From Myxococcus llanfairpwllgwyngyllgogerychwyrndrobwllllantysiliogogogochensis (GTDB lineage Bacteria; Myxococcota; Myxococcia; Myxococcales; Myxococcaceae): a DNA stretch of 64,000 nucleotides. Every line of letters begins with the position of its first letter. Positions within the stretch are counted from its first letter, which is position 1. Positions 8,956-17,280 of the stretch are shown here, in pieces. The translations under genes and the position numbers were made by a program. The DNA is taken from positions 24,805 to 88,804 of the forward strand of contig NZ_VIFM01000014.1 of the NCBI RefSeq assembly GCF_006636215.1. Reading direction: 5' to 3'. The notes beneath the pieces are model-generated. The model saw only the letters and a list, made by a program, of their open reading frames with translations, made no database searches and was not told the origin of the DNA.

Positions 8956-10110
8956 TCACGGTGCGCGAGCCAGCTCGCGTTCGACCTTCTCCACCTGCGC
9001 GAGCGACGCCTTCAGTCCATGGTCCGTCGCCACCGCGCGCGCCCGTCCCAGTCGCTCCTCCACTCGCGCTCGCTCGCCACGCAGCGCGTGGGCCCGCGTC
9101 AAATCCAGCAGCAGGTCCACCGTCGAGAGCCAGTCCTCGTGGGACTCCGCGTTGGCGAGGGACTGCTCCAGGAAGGGAAGCGCGGAGGTGGCGTCCTCGC
9201 GGCGCAGGTGGATGCGGCCCAGGACGGCCCGGGCCTCGCGCTCTCCCGACGGGTCCTTCAGCTCGAGCGCCAGCGCCAGCGCCTTTCTCGCGGGCTCCAG
9301 CGCGGAGGTGCCCTTGGGCTCGATTCGGGAGCGGACCTGGGCCACCGTCACGAGCGCGAACAGCTCTCCGGTGCGAAAGCCCACCTGCTCCCTCAGGCGC
9401 AGCGACTCCTCGAACTGCTCCAGGGCCAACTGAAGCTCCCCCCGGTCCTCGGCCAGCCCCGCGAGGTGCCGCAGGTTGTAGGACTCCATCAGCGGGTCTC
9501 GCGAGGCGCGGGAGAGCGCCAGGGAGTGCTCGAAGGTCGACCTGGCGCCCGTGAAGTCCTCCTGGAACTGCTGGGTGAGGCCCAGGTGGAAGAGCGCCAC
9601 GATGTGTCCGCGCGTGTCCCCGGAGGACTCGGCCAGGTCCCGTGACTGCTCGAAGAGGGCGACGATGGGCGCCCACTCGCCCTTCCCCGCCAGCAGCTTG
9701 TCGAAGTAGTGGAACATGCCCTCGGCATCGAGCGCGGCGACCCGCGCGCGCGCATCCCCCGAGTCCTCCGCGAGCCTCCGCGCTCGACGCAGCAAGTCGA
9801 GGACCTGGGCCGCATCCAGCCCAGGCTCATGACGGAGCTGGCGGGACAGGACGCGCCCCAGTTCGACCTGGAGGCGGGCCTCACCGCCCGGGTCCTTCAG
9901 GAGTCGAGCCCGCTCACTGGCGAACCGGCCCAGCGCCGCGGCCTCCTGGAAGCGGCTCTCCAGGTCATACGCCTGCATGACGGTGACGGCCGCCTCCGTG
10001 AACCGTCGTCCCTCTTCCAGGGTGACGGGGTCTCCGCTCCCACGCGCCGACTTCCCGGCGGCGCAGGCGGTAACGAGCGCAGCCAATCCCACACACACGA
10101 CAGGCCTCAT
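8956..10110 (-). CDS. TPR-repeat lipoprotein
   Basis: The 384-residue product has a lipoprotein signal (CVGLAALVTAC; Cys16). The mature part is almost all alpha helix with TPR-type spacing: repeated A-L-x-x-x-x-x-A-x-x-x-G-x motifs such as ALFHLGLTQQFQEDFTGARSTFEHSLALS, NLRHLAGLAEDRGELQLALEQFEES and EARAVLGRIHLRREDATSALPFLEQSLA. It is likely a periplasmic or outer-membrane-tethered protein-protein interaction scaffold. ATG 10110 is chosen because GGAGG precedes it at good distance; the ATG at 10122 contains that same GGAGG. No catalytic domain is present and the partner is unknown. Confidence 0.8.
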   Translation of the reverse strand: MRPVVCVGLAALVTACAAGKSARGSGDPVTLEEGRRFTEAAVTVMQAYDLESRFQEAAALGRFASERARLLKDPGGEARLQVELGRVLSRQLRHEPGLDAAQVLDLLRRARRLAEDSGDARARVAALDAEGMFHYFDKLLAGKGEWAPIVALFEQSRDLAESSGDTRGHIVALFHLGLTQQFQEDFTGARSTFEHSLALSRASRDPLMESYNLRHLAGLAEDRGELQLALEQFEESLRLREQVGFRTGELFALVTVAQVRSRIEPKGTSALEPARKALALALELKDPSGEREARAVLGRIHLRREDATSALPFLEQSLANAESHEDWLSTVDLLLDLTRAHALRGERARVEERLGRARAVATDHGLKASLAQVEKVERELARAP

Positions 10111-10295
10111 GACGTCCTCCATGGGGAGGCGACCGGCCTCCCAGCGCGAGGAAGACTAAGAACGGAGCTGTCCGGTGGGGCACGGATGGGATGAGACGCG
10201 GAATCGGGGGACGAGCCGAAGCCGGACGAGGACGAGTCACGACGCCTCACGGGCGATGGCGCAGGCGCGTGCGTGCGTCTAGCCTCCCGAGCGCC

Positions 10296-10706
10296 ATGAC
10301 TCCCGAGGAGAAGCAGAGACTCATCGAGCGCGCTCGCGCCATCCTCCTGGAGCAGGTGCCCCACTGGGAACCGGCGACTCCCGAGGAGAGCGACCCCTCC
10401 AGTGGCTACGAGCAGCTCGCGGCCGCGGTCAGGGGTGCCCTCGCGGGAGAGCGCGGCGGGGTCCCCACGCTGCATCGCGTCTTCGACGAGAGGTTCTTCG
10501 CCGCGACGAACTCACATCATGAGTATGCGCTGGCCGCCCTGAGCCTCGCCCTGCTCGGAGACCGCGCGTCCATCCAGCGCATTCGAGCGGTGTCCGCCAT
10601 CAACCTGAACCGTGAAGCGAAACCGCTCGCCCTGGCGATTCTCGACGCCACGGAAGAGCCGCTCCCGGCTCACGGGGAGTCGAACAGCTCGCCCGAAGAA
10701 GCCTGA
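10296..10706 (+). CDS. Hypothetical protein, small and acidic
   Basis: A 136-residue protein without signal peptide or membrane segment. It begins MTPEEKQRLIERARAIL, a helical start, and has a middle helical region around EYALAALSLALLGDRASIQRI. The composition is acidic. I do not recognise the family. The ATG at 10296 is preferred over upstream in-frame starts because the upstream extension is Arg/Gly-rich and looks like non-coding high-GC DNA. It is convergent with the LytTR response regulator gene, 34 bases away. Confidence 0.6.
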   Translation: MTPEEKQRLIERARAILLEQVPHWEPATPEESDPSSGYEQLAAAVRGALAGERGGVPTLHRVFDERFFAATNSHHEYALAALSLALLGDRASIQRIRAVSAINLNREAKPLALAILDATEEPLPAHGESNSSPEEA

Positions 10707-10740
10707 AGGCGAAGCAGCTTGGAGTGCGGGGAGGCACACG

Positions 10741-11511
10741 TCACAGGGGATGGCCGAGCACCTGCTCCAGCCGGGCCCGGTACGTGCGACTCAACGTCAA
10801 CTCCTGCCCGTCGCGCAGCACCAACCGGTGGTCGCCCGACAGCGTGGGCGACAGCGAGACGATGCGCTCCACGTTCACGAGCGCCGAACGGTGGACCCGA
10901 GCGAACCGACGCGGCGGCAACCGCGCCTCCAGCTCCGCCATCGTCTCGCGCAAGAGGTGCGCCTCCGCGCCGACATGCAACGTGACGTAGTTGCCAGCGG
11001 ACTCCACCCAGTCCAGGTCCTCCACTGGGACGAGCAGCGTCCGGCTCCCCGTCTTCACCACCAGACGCTCGGTGGGCACGGCCACGGGCTCCGGGCGAAG
11101 CTCCTGGAACAAGCGCTGGAGCTGCTGACGCAAGTCCCCAGGAGGCGCGGCCAGTCGCTCGCGCACCCGGACCAGCGTGCGCCGGAAGCGCTCCACCGTG
11201 AACGGCTTGAGCAGGTAGTCCACCGCGGCGGCATCGAAGGCCCGCAGCGCGTGCTGAGGCCAGGCCGTCACGAAGACGATGACGGGCGGAGGCGTCAGCG
11301 CCGCTTCGGCCAGCACACCGAATCCGTCGCGCTCCGGCATCTCCACGTCCAGGAAGACGAGCGCGGGCCGCTCGCGGGCCATGACCTCCAGGGCCTCGTG
11401 TCCGTCGCAACACTCGGACACCGGATGAAGGTCCGGCTCCGAAGCCAGGAGCGTGCGCAAGCGCTCCCGGGCCAGGGGCTCGTCGTCGACGATGAGCGTG
11501 CGGACCGTCAT
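10741..11511 (-). CDS. LytTR-family response regulator
   Basis: A 256-residue transcriptional regulator. Residues 1-120 are a receiver domain with the acidic pair Asp9/Asp10, the phosphoacceptor Asp55 (FLDVEMPERDG), a conserved Thr in FVTAW and Lys in LLKPF. Residues about 150-256 are a LytTR DNA-binding domain, seen in LLVPVEDLDWVESAGNYVTLH, ARVHRSALVNVERI and the terminal SRTYRARLEQVL. AlgR/LytR-type regulators bind promoter repeats after phosphorylation. Its ATG overlaps the TGA of the histidine kinase gene by four bases, so the two are translationally coupled and almost certainly cognate. Target genes are unknown. Confidence 0.93.
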   Translation of the reverse strand: MTVRTLIVDDEPLARERLRTLLASEPDLHPVSECCDGHEALEVMARERPALVFLDVEMPERDGFGVLAEAALTPPPVIVFVTAWPQHALRAFDAAAVDYLLKPFTVERFRRTLVRVRERLAAPPGDLRQQLQRLFQELRPEPVAVPTERLVVKTGSRTLLVPVEDLDWVESAGNYVTLHVGAEAHLLRETMAELEARLPPRRFARVHRSALVNVERIVSLSPTLSGDHRLVLRDGQELTLSRTYRARLEQVLGHPL

Positions 11512-12659
11512 GCCCGGGCGCTCCGGAAGGGCAGCGAGAGCGAGACGACGAAGCCTCGGGGCGCGTTGGCCTCGCACGTCAGCGACTGAGAGACACCGTA
11601 GAGCCGCTCCAACCGGGCGCGAGTCGAACCCAGTCCGATTCCCTCGCTCAGCCCGGAGAGCCCCTCCGCGGGCGGCCCGACGCCGTCGTCTCGGACCTCC
11701 AGTGACAGCCGGTCCCCGGCCCGCTGGACGCGGACCCAGACCCGGCCGGGCCCCCGACGGGGAGCGATGCCATGACGGATGGCGTTCTCCACCAGGGGCT
11801 GGAGCACCAGGGGCGGAACCAGGGCGTCGTGCACATCGGGCGCCACCTCCACATCCACCTGGAGCCGGTCGGAGAAGCGGGTGCGCTCGATGTCCAGGTA
11901 GGGCGCGAGCAGGTCCAGCTCCTCGGAGAGCGGCACCTCGTGGCGACCGTCGCGCTCCAGGCTGGCGCGCAGCAGCTCGCTGAGCTGGCCCACCATGCGG
12001 TCCGCCGCGTCCACGTCGCGGTGCATGAGGGTGGAGATGGCGTGCAGCGTGTTGAACAGGAAGTGGGGCCTCAACTGGCTGCGCAAGAGGTGGAGCTGCG
12101 CCTGCGCGAGCTGAGCCTGGAGCCCCGAGGCGCGAACGGCCTCCTCGCGCACCTGTCGCGCGTAGCGCAGGGTCGCATCGAGCCCCACCACGGAGAGGTA
12201 GATGAGCAGGTCGAAGTCCGTGGTCTTCGACAGGAGCCAGGTGAAGTAGGTCCACGCGGCGGCCCCACCGCCTCCCGCGGGCTGGAGCAGGAGTTGACGC
12301 AGCCCCGCCAGGAGCGCCAGGTGCGCCGTGGCGAAGAAGACCGCGGGGGGCAGGTGCAACGCGAGCTGGACGGGCCAGGGGCGCCCCGTGCCTCGCACCC
12401 GGCGGGCCACGGCGAGGATGAACGGCGTCAACGCCGCCCAGCCCCCCCAGACGATGGCCCCCGTGAGCAGCGTCTCGCCGAAGACGGGGGGCGCGCCAAT
12501 GGACGCCTTGTAGACGGAGAGCTGCGCACCGTAGATGAGCGCGAGCACCGTGTACCCGGCCAACACCAACGCGGGCCCGAGCCAACGCGAACGGAACGTG
12601 CGTGCCTCCTCGCCGGAGGACACGGGGCGCGGCCCGGTGATGTCTTTCAGTCCGACCAC
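11508..12659 (-). CDS. LytS-like sensor histidine kinase
   Basis: A 383-residue membrane kinase starting at GTG. Residues about 28-170 hold four or five hydrophobic segments (WLGPALVLAGYTVLALIYG, LLTGAIVWGGWAALTPFILAV, FFATAHLALLAGL and DFDLLIYLSVVGL) that form the sensor. A His_kinase domain follows with LRSQLRPHFLFNTLHAIS (phosphoacceptor His199), then an HATPase with VLQPLVENAIRHGI (N box), DDGVGPP (G1) and GIGLGSTRARLERLYG (G2). This is the LytS/YehU class, which pairs with LytTR regulators, as the coupled downstream gene confirms. No recognisable ligand domain is present beyond the membrane segments. Confidence 0.92.
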   Translation of the reverse strand: MVGLKDITGPRPVSSGEEARTFRSRWLGPALVLAGYTVLALIYGAQLSVYKASIGAPPVFGETLLTGAIVWGGWAALTPFILAVARRVRGTGRPWPVQLALHLPPAVFFATAHLALLAGLRQLLLQPAGGGGAAAWTYFTWLLSKTTDFDLLIYLSVVGLDATLRYARQVREEAVRASGLQAQLAQAQLHLLRSQLRPHFLFNTLHAISTLMHRDVDAADRMVGQLSELLRASLERDGRHEVPLSEELDLLAPYLDIERTRFSDRLQVDVEVAPDVHDALVPPLVLQPLVENAIRHGIAPRRGPGRVWVRVQRAGDRLSLEVRDDGVGPPAEGLSGLSEGIGLGSTRARLERLYGVSQSLTCEANAPRGFVVSLSLPFRSARA

Positions 12660-12718
12660 GAGGGCCTGACTCTAACAGGCCTCCAGGACGTCCGGCGGGA
12701 GGCCGCCACCGCGCACGC

Positions 12719-13189
12719 TCAGGACACCGCGCGCCGCCGCTCCAGGAGGCTGGCCGCGCAGAGAAGTCCCAGCAGCACCGCGCTCAGGACGACCTGCGCT
12801 GGAATGCCCAGCACCTGTCCAGTCCCCGCCCGCTCCGGGTCGACGAAAGCCGTTCCCGGAAACGCGATGCTCCCCAACTGCGCCAGCCAATACAGGGAGG
12901 CGAAGAGCATCCCGGTGCGTGGCCACGGCCCCGCATCCCGGCCGCTCCACCAGGTGAACCCGAGCGCACAGGCACCGAGCCCCAAGCCCAGCAACATCGT
13001 CTGGGCACCGTGAAACCTCGCATGCGGTGGCCACAGGGGATTGAAGAGATGCGTCGCGTTCCAGTCCGCGAGGAACGGCCCCACCATCGTCACCCCTGCG
13101 ACGAAGGTGACGAGTCCCTTCCCCACAAGCGACCCGCGTGCCGAGACCGTGCCTGGATGAATGTTCGTGCCGTGCATCCGCACCGACAT
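12719..13189 (-). CDS. Small four-helix membrane protein
   Basis: A 156-residue integral membrane protein with four predicted helices: LVTFVAGVTMVGPFLADW, AQTMLLGLGLGACALGFTWW, GMLFASLYWLAQLGSIAF and AQVVLSAVLLGLLCAASLL. A conserved-looking segment DWNATHLFNPLWPPHARFHG lies after the first helix. It resembles small DUF6640-type membrane proteins; this is a tentative family call. ATG 13189 is chosen because GAGGAGG is well spaced before it. It lies 87 bases downstream of the AraC regulator gene on the same strand and may be in its operon. Confidence 0.7.
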   Translation of the reverse strand: MSVRMHGTNIHPGTVSARGSLVGKGLVTFVAGVTMVGPFLADWNATHLFNPLWPPHARFHGAQTMLLGLGLGACALGFTWWSGRDAGPWPRTGMLFASLYWLAQLGSIAFPGTAFVDPERAGTGQVLGIPAQVVLSAVLLGLLCAASLLERRRAVS

Positions 13190-13276
13190 GTCGCCTCCTC
13201 GTGAATGCATGAAGCTTCGAGAGGACACGCAAGGTAGGCGTGCGAGCCGAGAGGGTCGCGGCGGAAGGTGCGCGAC

Positions 13277-14113
13277 CTAGGCGAAAGGTGCTCCATTCGA
13301 GGCACGCACGCGGTACTCGCGAGGCGAGCAGCCATAGCGGGCCCGGAACGCGCGCGCGAAGCGGCCCGGGTCGGTGAAGCCGCACGCCAGGGCGACCTCC
13401 AGCACGGAGGGCGTCCGGGCCGCTCGGAGTTGCTCAGCCGCGCGCTCGAGCCGAAGTGTCGTGAGGTGCTGATACGGGCTCGCGCCGACCTGCGCGCGGA
13501 AGACATGCAGGAGCGCATAGCGGCTCATCCCCGCGACGCGGGCCAGGTCCTCCACGGACAGTCGCTCGCGATATCCATCGTTCATGGTCGCGAGCACCCG
13601 ACGAATGCGCCGGTCGAGATGAGCACCCGGGGGTGGCGAGTGGAGCGAGGCTCGCGCCACGCCGAACACCGTGGCGTCCGAGAGGGACTTGATGAGCGGG
13701 TCCTTCATGGAGGCACCTTCGGACGCCTCCTCCATGAACAACCGGATGAGCTGCGCGAGCCGGTCGTCGGCACCGAGGACGAGCGGCTCGAGCGGGCCAT
13801 GCACGGGGAGCCCGAGGGTCATCGCGGCGACCGCGATGATGGACGCGGGGACCATGATTTGCTGGAGCGCCGCGACGCGGACCCTCGGGGTGACGACGGC
13901 CCCCGGGGGCAACACGATGCACGCTCCATCCGACGCCACGAGCAGCTTCCCTGAAGCGAGCTCGAACTCAACCCGCCCGGCCTCGACCCAGGTCAGCTCG
14001 AAGTCGGGGTGGTGGTGACGAAGCCCGCGCTCGACGCGCCGCCCGCTCACGGCGCGGCGGACGACACGGTCGGCGACCGGCGGCGCCTCCAGGCTGGCGA
14101 TGCGCATCCCCAT
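13277..14113 (-). CDS. AraC-family transcriptional regulator
   Basis: A 278-residue regulator. The N-terminal half (about 1-150) is a cupin-like ligand domain, with the H-H-H-P-D-F-E-L-T-W-V-E-A-G pattern and a PPGAVVTPR segment. The C-terminal 100 residues carry the two helix-turn-helix motifs of AraC proteins: LSVEDLARVAGMSRYALLHVFRAQVGASPYQHL and SVLEVALACGFTDPGRFARAFRARYGCSPREYR, the second being the family signature. The small membrane protein gene downstream is a candidate target. The effector is not evident. Confidence 0.9.
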   Translation of the reverse strand: MGMRIASLEAPPVADRVVRRAVSGRRVERGLRHHHPDFELTWVEAGRVEFELASGKLLVASDGACIVLPPGAVVTPRVRVAALQQIMVPASIIAVAAMTLGLPVHGPLEPLVLGADDRLAQLIRLFMEEASEGASMKDPLIKSLSDATVFGVARASLHSPPPGAHLDRRIRRVLATMNDGYRERLSVEDLARVAGMSRYALLHVFRAQVGASPYQHLTTLRLERAAEQLRAARTPSVLEVALACGFTDPGRFARAFRARYGCSPREYRVRASNGAPFA

Positions 14114-14166
14114 GCGATGTCAGGGTAGCGCGGCGGGCGCACCCGCGCGCAAGGCTCCGAGCCCCG

Positions 14167-15249
14167 TCAGCCCTTGAGGAACGCGGCCAGCTTCTCGTAG
14201 GCCACGGCCAGGGGAGCGATGGGCGCGCTCTCGTTGGCCTGATGCGCCTGCGCCGTCTCACCGGGGCCGTAGTTGATGGCGTCCACGCCCCACTCGCCGA
14301 AGCGGGCCACGTCCGTCCACGCCTGCTTGGACGCGGCGGGCAACCCGGTGATGGCGAGCAGCTTCTGGAACAAGGGGTTGCCAGCGACGACGGGCCCGCT
14401 GGGCGAGGCGTCGGTGATGTCCACCTCCGCGCGGCCCGCGACGAGCGCATGCACGTCCGCCTTCGCCTGCTCGATGCTCTTGCCCGGCGCGAAGCGGTAG
14501 TTGAGGTTCAGCTCGAACGCCTCCGGGATGACGTTCCGCGCGCGGCCGCCCTTGGCGAGCGTGGCGTTGATGACCTCGTAGAAGCGGAAGCCATCCACAT
14601 CCACCTCCACGCGCTGACGGGCCAACAGCTCCGTGAGGAACGGACCCGCCTTGTGGATGGCGTTCTCCCCCTGCCACGGCCGCGCCGAGTGCGCGCTGCG
14701 TCCGGTGAAGCGCACCGTCACCTGCATGGAGCCGACGCAGCCCACCTGCACCTCGCTGTCGGTGGGCTCCATGGCGATGCCGAACTTCACGCCCGCCAGG
14801 TCCGGACGCTTCGCGAAGAGGGGGATGAGGCCACTCTCCGCGTAGGCACCCTCCTCGCGCTCATAGAAGAGGAACGCGAGATTCACGGGCAACGTGTCGC
14901 GGCGCAGGTCCTCCGCCAGCGCCATCATCACCGCGAGCCCGCCCTTCATGTCCGAAGCGCCCAGGCCGAAGATGCGCTCACCCTCGATGCGAGGCTCCCG
15001 CCCCACGTCACTGGGGTGCGCGGGCACGGTGTCCAGGTGGCCGATGAGCGCCACCGTGGGCCGTGGGTCGTCCAGGCGACCGAGCAGCAACGTGTGCCCT
15101 ACCCGGAAGACTTCCCTCGCGGGGAAGTGCTGGAGCGCCCAGCGCTCGACGAAGTCGGCGATGGGGCCTTCGTGGGTGATGGGGCTGGAGATGCGGCACA
15201 GCTCGAGCGTCGTGCGGGCGAGCCTCGTAGCGAGGTCTTGAGAGGACAT
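14167..15249 (-). CDS. dapE: M20-family succinyl-diaminopimelate desuccinylase
   Basis: A 360-residue M20 metallopeptidase. Metal ligands are visible: H-L-D in ALIGHLDTVPAHP, the bridging Asp in GLGASDMKGGLAVMMAL, and the Glu-Glu pair in LFYEREEGAYAESG. A dimerisation domain with RFTGRSAHSARPWQGENAIH and a C-terminal NYGPGETAQAHQANE supply further family motifs. DapE hydrolyses N-succinyl-LL-diaminopimelate in lysine and peptidoglycan synthesis. The call is supported by dapD on the same strand about 4.6 kb away. Related acetyl-ornithine or glutamate deacylases are the alternative. The ATG at 15249 starts a cytoplasmic protein with no signal peptide. Confidence 0.85.
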   Translation of the reverse strand: MSSQDLATRLARTTLELCRISSPITHEGPIADFVERWALQHFPAREVFRVGHTLLLGRLDDPRPTVALIGHLDTVPAHPSDVGREPRIEGERIFGLGASDMKGGLAVMMALAEDLRRDTLPVNLAFLFYEREEGAYAESGLIPLFAKRPDLAGVKFGIAMEPTDSEVQVGCVGSMQVTVRFTGRSAHSARPWQGENAIHKAGPFLTELLARQRVEVDVDGFRFYEVINATLAKGGRARNVIPEAFELNLNYRFAPGKSIEQAKADVHALVAGRAEVDITDASPSGPVVAGNPLFQKLLAITGLPAASKQAWTDVARFGEWGVDAINYGPGETAQAHQANESAPIAPLAVAYEKLAAFLKG

Positions 15250-15492
15250 GCGCCTCCCACCATAGCGCCACCCCCACCTCGCCCGCTGATCTCCCTCCAC
15301 CCCGACGACAATCAGGGCCGCCAGGCAGGCTCGTCAGGCCCTGAAATTATCGATTACTGGAAAACCCGCTGACAGACGGCCCCAGGCATGCCGCGAGTGA
15401 AGAAGATGCCCGACGAATCCCGTCCGGGATTACGAGTGACAGTGCTCGGGCGTTCACTGACACTCGCGCCGCTTTCCACCTCCGAGGATGAA

Positions 15493-17214
15493 ATGTCGGC
15501 CAAGTCGAACAGTGACGCGACCCAGGCGCTGCTCTCGCTCTGCGAGGCCAAGTCCCGCTGGAAGAACGAGCTGACCCCGGAGGCCGTGAAGAAGGCCGTG
15601 GCCGAAGGCGCTGACGTGAATGCCGGCAACAAGTACGGCCAGACGGCCCTGCATCTCGCCGTGCAGTCGCCCTACACGAAGGGCGAGCCGCTCCCCAGCG
15701 TCGACGTGGTGCGGGCGCTCATCGAGGCGGGCGCGGACGTGAACGCGCGCGACGCCCATCAGCAGACGCCGTTGATACACGCCGTCAGCTACGAGCCGGA
15801 CAAGGCCAGCGAGGACCGGGCGCTGGAGATCATCCGGGTGCTGCGCGCCGCGGGCGGCAAGGTGCCCTCGGAGGTGACGGACAGGAGCGGCGGCGCGTTC
15901 AGACTGTCGACCGAGGCGCTCTACCGGGAGGTCCTCGACGCGGGCGCGACCGTCAACGTGCGGGACGATTCGGGACAGACGCCGCTTCACCGCGCGATGG
16001 GCGTGGGCAAGCCGGAGCTCGTGAAGCTGCTGCTCGAGCGTGGCGCCGACGTGAACGCCATCGACGGGTTGGGGCGCACGCCGCTGGGCGTGGGGCTGCG
16101 CACCAAGGAGGAGGTGTGGGTGGCCCACAACAAGCGCACGCCGGGCTTCGTCGCGGCCATCAACGCGCTGGAGGCCGCCGGAGGCAAGGCGAGCGTTCCC
16201 ATCCAGCACGACCCCACGGACCCGTTCGCGCCCTTCCCCATCGACGAGGCCGCGCTGACGAAGGCCCTGGCGGGCAAGAAACTCTCCTTCAAGCACGCGG
16301 TGAGTTCGGCGCAGGAGCTGGCCACGGGGCTGCACAGCTTCGGGGACCCGAGCGATGCGTTGGACAAGCTAGAGGCCGTGAGTGATGTGCTCGGCGTGGA
16401 GGAGCGGACGGTCCGGCTGAAGGGCCCGCTGACGCTGAAGCGCGTCTTCTTCCACCACGGCGACCTGGAGGTGGACGGCGACCTGGAAATCCAGAAGCCG
16501 TTCGCGGTGACGGGGGATGTCATCGTGCACGGCGTGGTGCGGGACGCCGGGAATGACTCGCTCGTGAACATCCTGGGCGACCTGAAGTGCCACGCGCTCT
16601 ACACCGATGGAGAGTTCAGCGTCGGGGGCGACATCGAGGCGCGGGACGTGGTGCTCGGCTACTACAACGACCACATCCTGAGCGCGGACACCATCCGGGC
16701 CAAGGTCGTCATCGAGGATGAACACGCCGTCGATGCCACCGTCGAGGCCGAGCACCACTTCGACATCGACACCTACGCCCAGGGCTACGGTGATGGCGTG
16801 GCCGACGACCTCCGCGCCATCTTCGTCGACCAGGTGTTCGAGGGCGAGACGGACAAGCCCGAGGAAGAGGAGTCGGAGGACGAGGAGGAACTGGACGAGG
16901 AGGACTCCGAAGTCGAGGACATCGACGACGGGGATTCCGATGAGGTCGACGACGAGGACTCCGACGACGACGAAGCGGACGACGACGGGGACTCCGACGA
17001 CGACGAAGCGGACGACGACGAGGACTCCGACGACGATGAAGCGGACGACGACGAGGACTCCGACGACGACGAAGAGGCTTCGGACGACGAGGACTCCGAC
17101 GACGACGAAGCGGACGACGATGATGATGAGGAAGAGACGCCTCAACTCGACAGAGGGGCGCTCTTCGACCGCATCAGCAAGGGGCTGCCCGTCTTCCGCA
17201 AGGCGAAGAAGTAG
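15493..17214 (+). CDS. Ankyrin-repeat protein with beta-helix-like middle and acidic repeat tail
   Basis: A 573-residue protein from ATG 15493 (an in-frame ATG at 15388 would add 35 residues). About residues 20-200 hold ankyrin repeats, such as GADVNAGNKYGQTALHLAV, GADVNARDAHQQTPLIHAV, VNVRDDSGQTPLHRAMG and GADVNAIDGLGRTPLGVGL. Residues about 300-460 show short periodic strands like GDLEVDGDLEIQKPFAVTGDVIVHGVV and LKCHALYTDGEFSVGGDIEARDVVLG, resembling a bactofilin-like right-handed beta-helix. The last stretch (about 460-550) is almost pure Asp/Glu, built from an 11-residue repeat, and ends with a short basic segment. No enzyme motif is visible. The role is likely scaffolding or interaction. 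Confidence 0.78.
   Translation: MSAKSNSDATQALLSLCEAKSRWKNELTPEAVKKAVAEGADVNAGNKYGQTALHLAVQSPYTKGEPLPSVDVVRALIEAGADVNARDAHQQTPLIHAVSYEPDKASEDRALEIIRVLRAAGGKVPSEVTDRSGGAFRLSTEALYREVLDAGATVNVRDDSGQTPLHRAMGVGKPELVKLLLERGADVNAIDGLGRTPLGVGLRTKEEVWVAHNKRTPGFVAAINALEAAGGKASVPIQHDPTDPFAPFPIDEAALTKALAGKKLSFKHAVSSAQELATGLHSFGDPSDALDKLEAVSDVLGVEERTVRLKGPLTLKRVFFHHGDLEVDGDLEIQKPFAVTGDVIVHGVVRDAGNDSLVNILGDLKCHALYTDGEFSVGGDIEARDVVLGYYNDHILSADTIRAKVVIEDEHAVDATVEAEHHFDIDTYAQGYGDGVADDLRAIFVDQVFEGETDKPEEEESEDEEELDEEDSEVEDIDDGDSDEVDDEDSDDDEADDDGDSDDDEADDDEDSDDDEADDDEDSDDDEEASDDEDSDDDEADDDDDEEETPQLDRGALFDRISKGLPVFRKAKK
16954..17121 (+). repeat. 33-bp in-frame tandem repeat coding for EDSDDDEADDD
   Basis: Five near-identical units lie at 16954-16986, 16987-17019, 17020-17052, 17053-17088 (36 bp, with three extra bases) and 17089-17121. 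Each encodes E/G-D-S-D-D-D-E-A-D-D-D. The repeat sits in the acidic tail of the ankyrin protein. Copy number could vary by slippage without breaking the frame. Confidence 0.85.
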
Positions 17215-17280
17215 GAGCTCCGCACAGCAGGCGCGGGAGCTGTCCTCCCGCGTCCGCCGCGGCTCCAGGGCACTCCTGGG

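Noticed and set aside
16954..17121. Possible CRISPR-like array
   Set aside because: The 33-bp units follow each other without spacers and stay in frame within a coding sequence, so this is a protein repeat.
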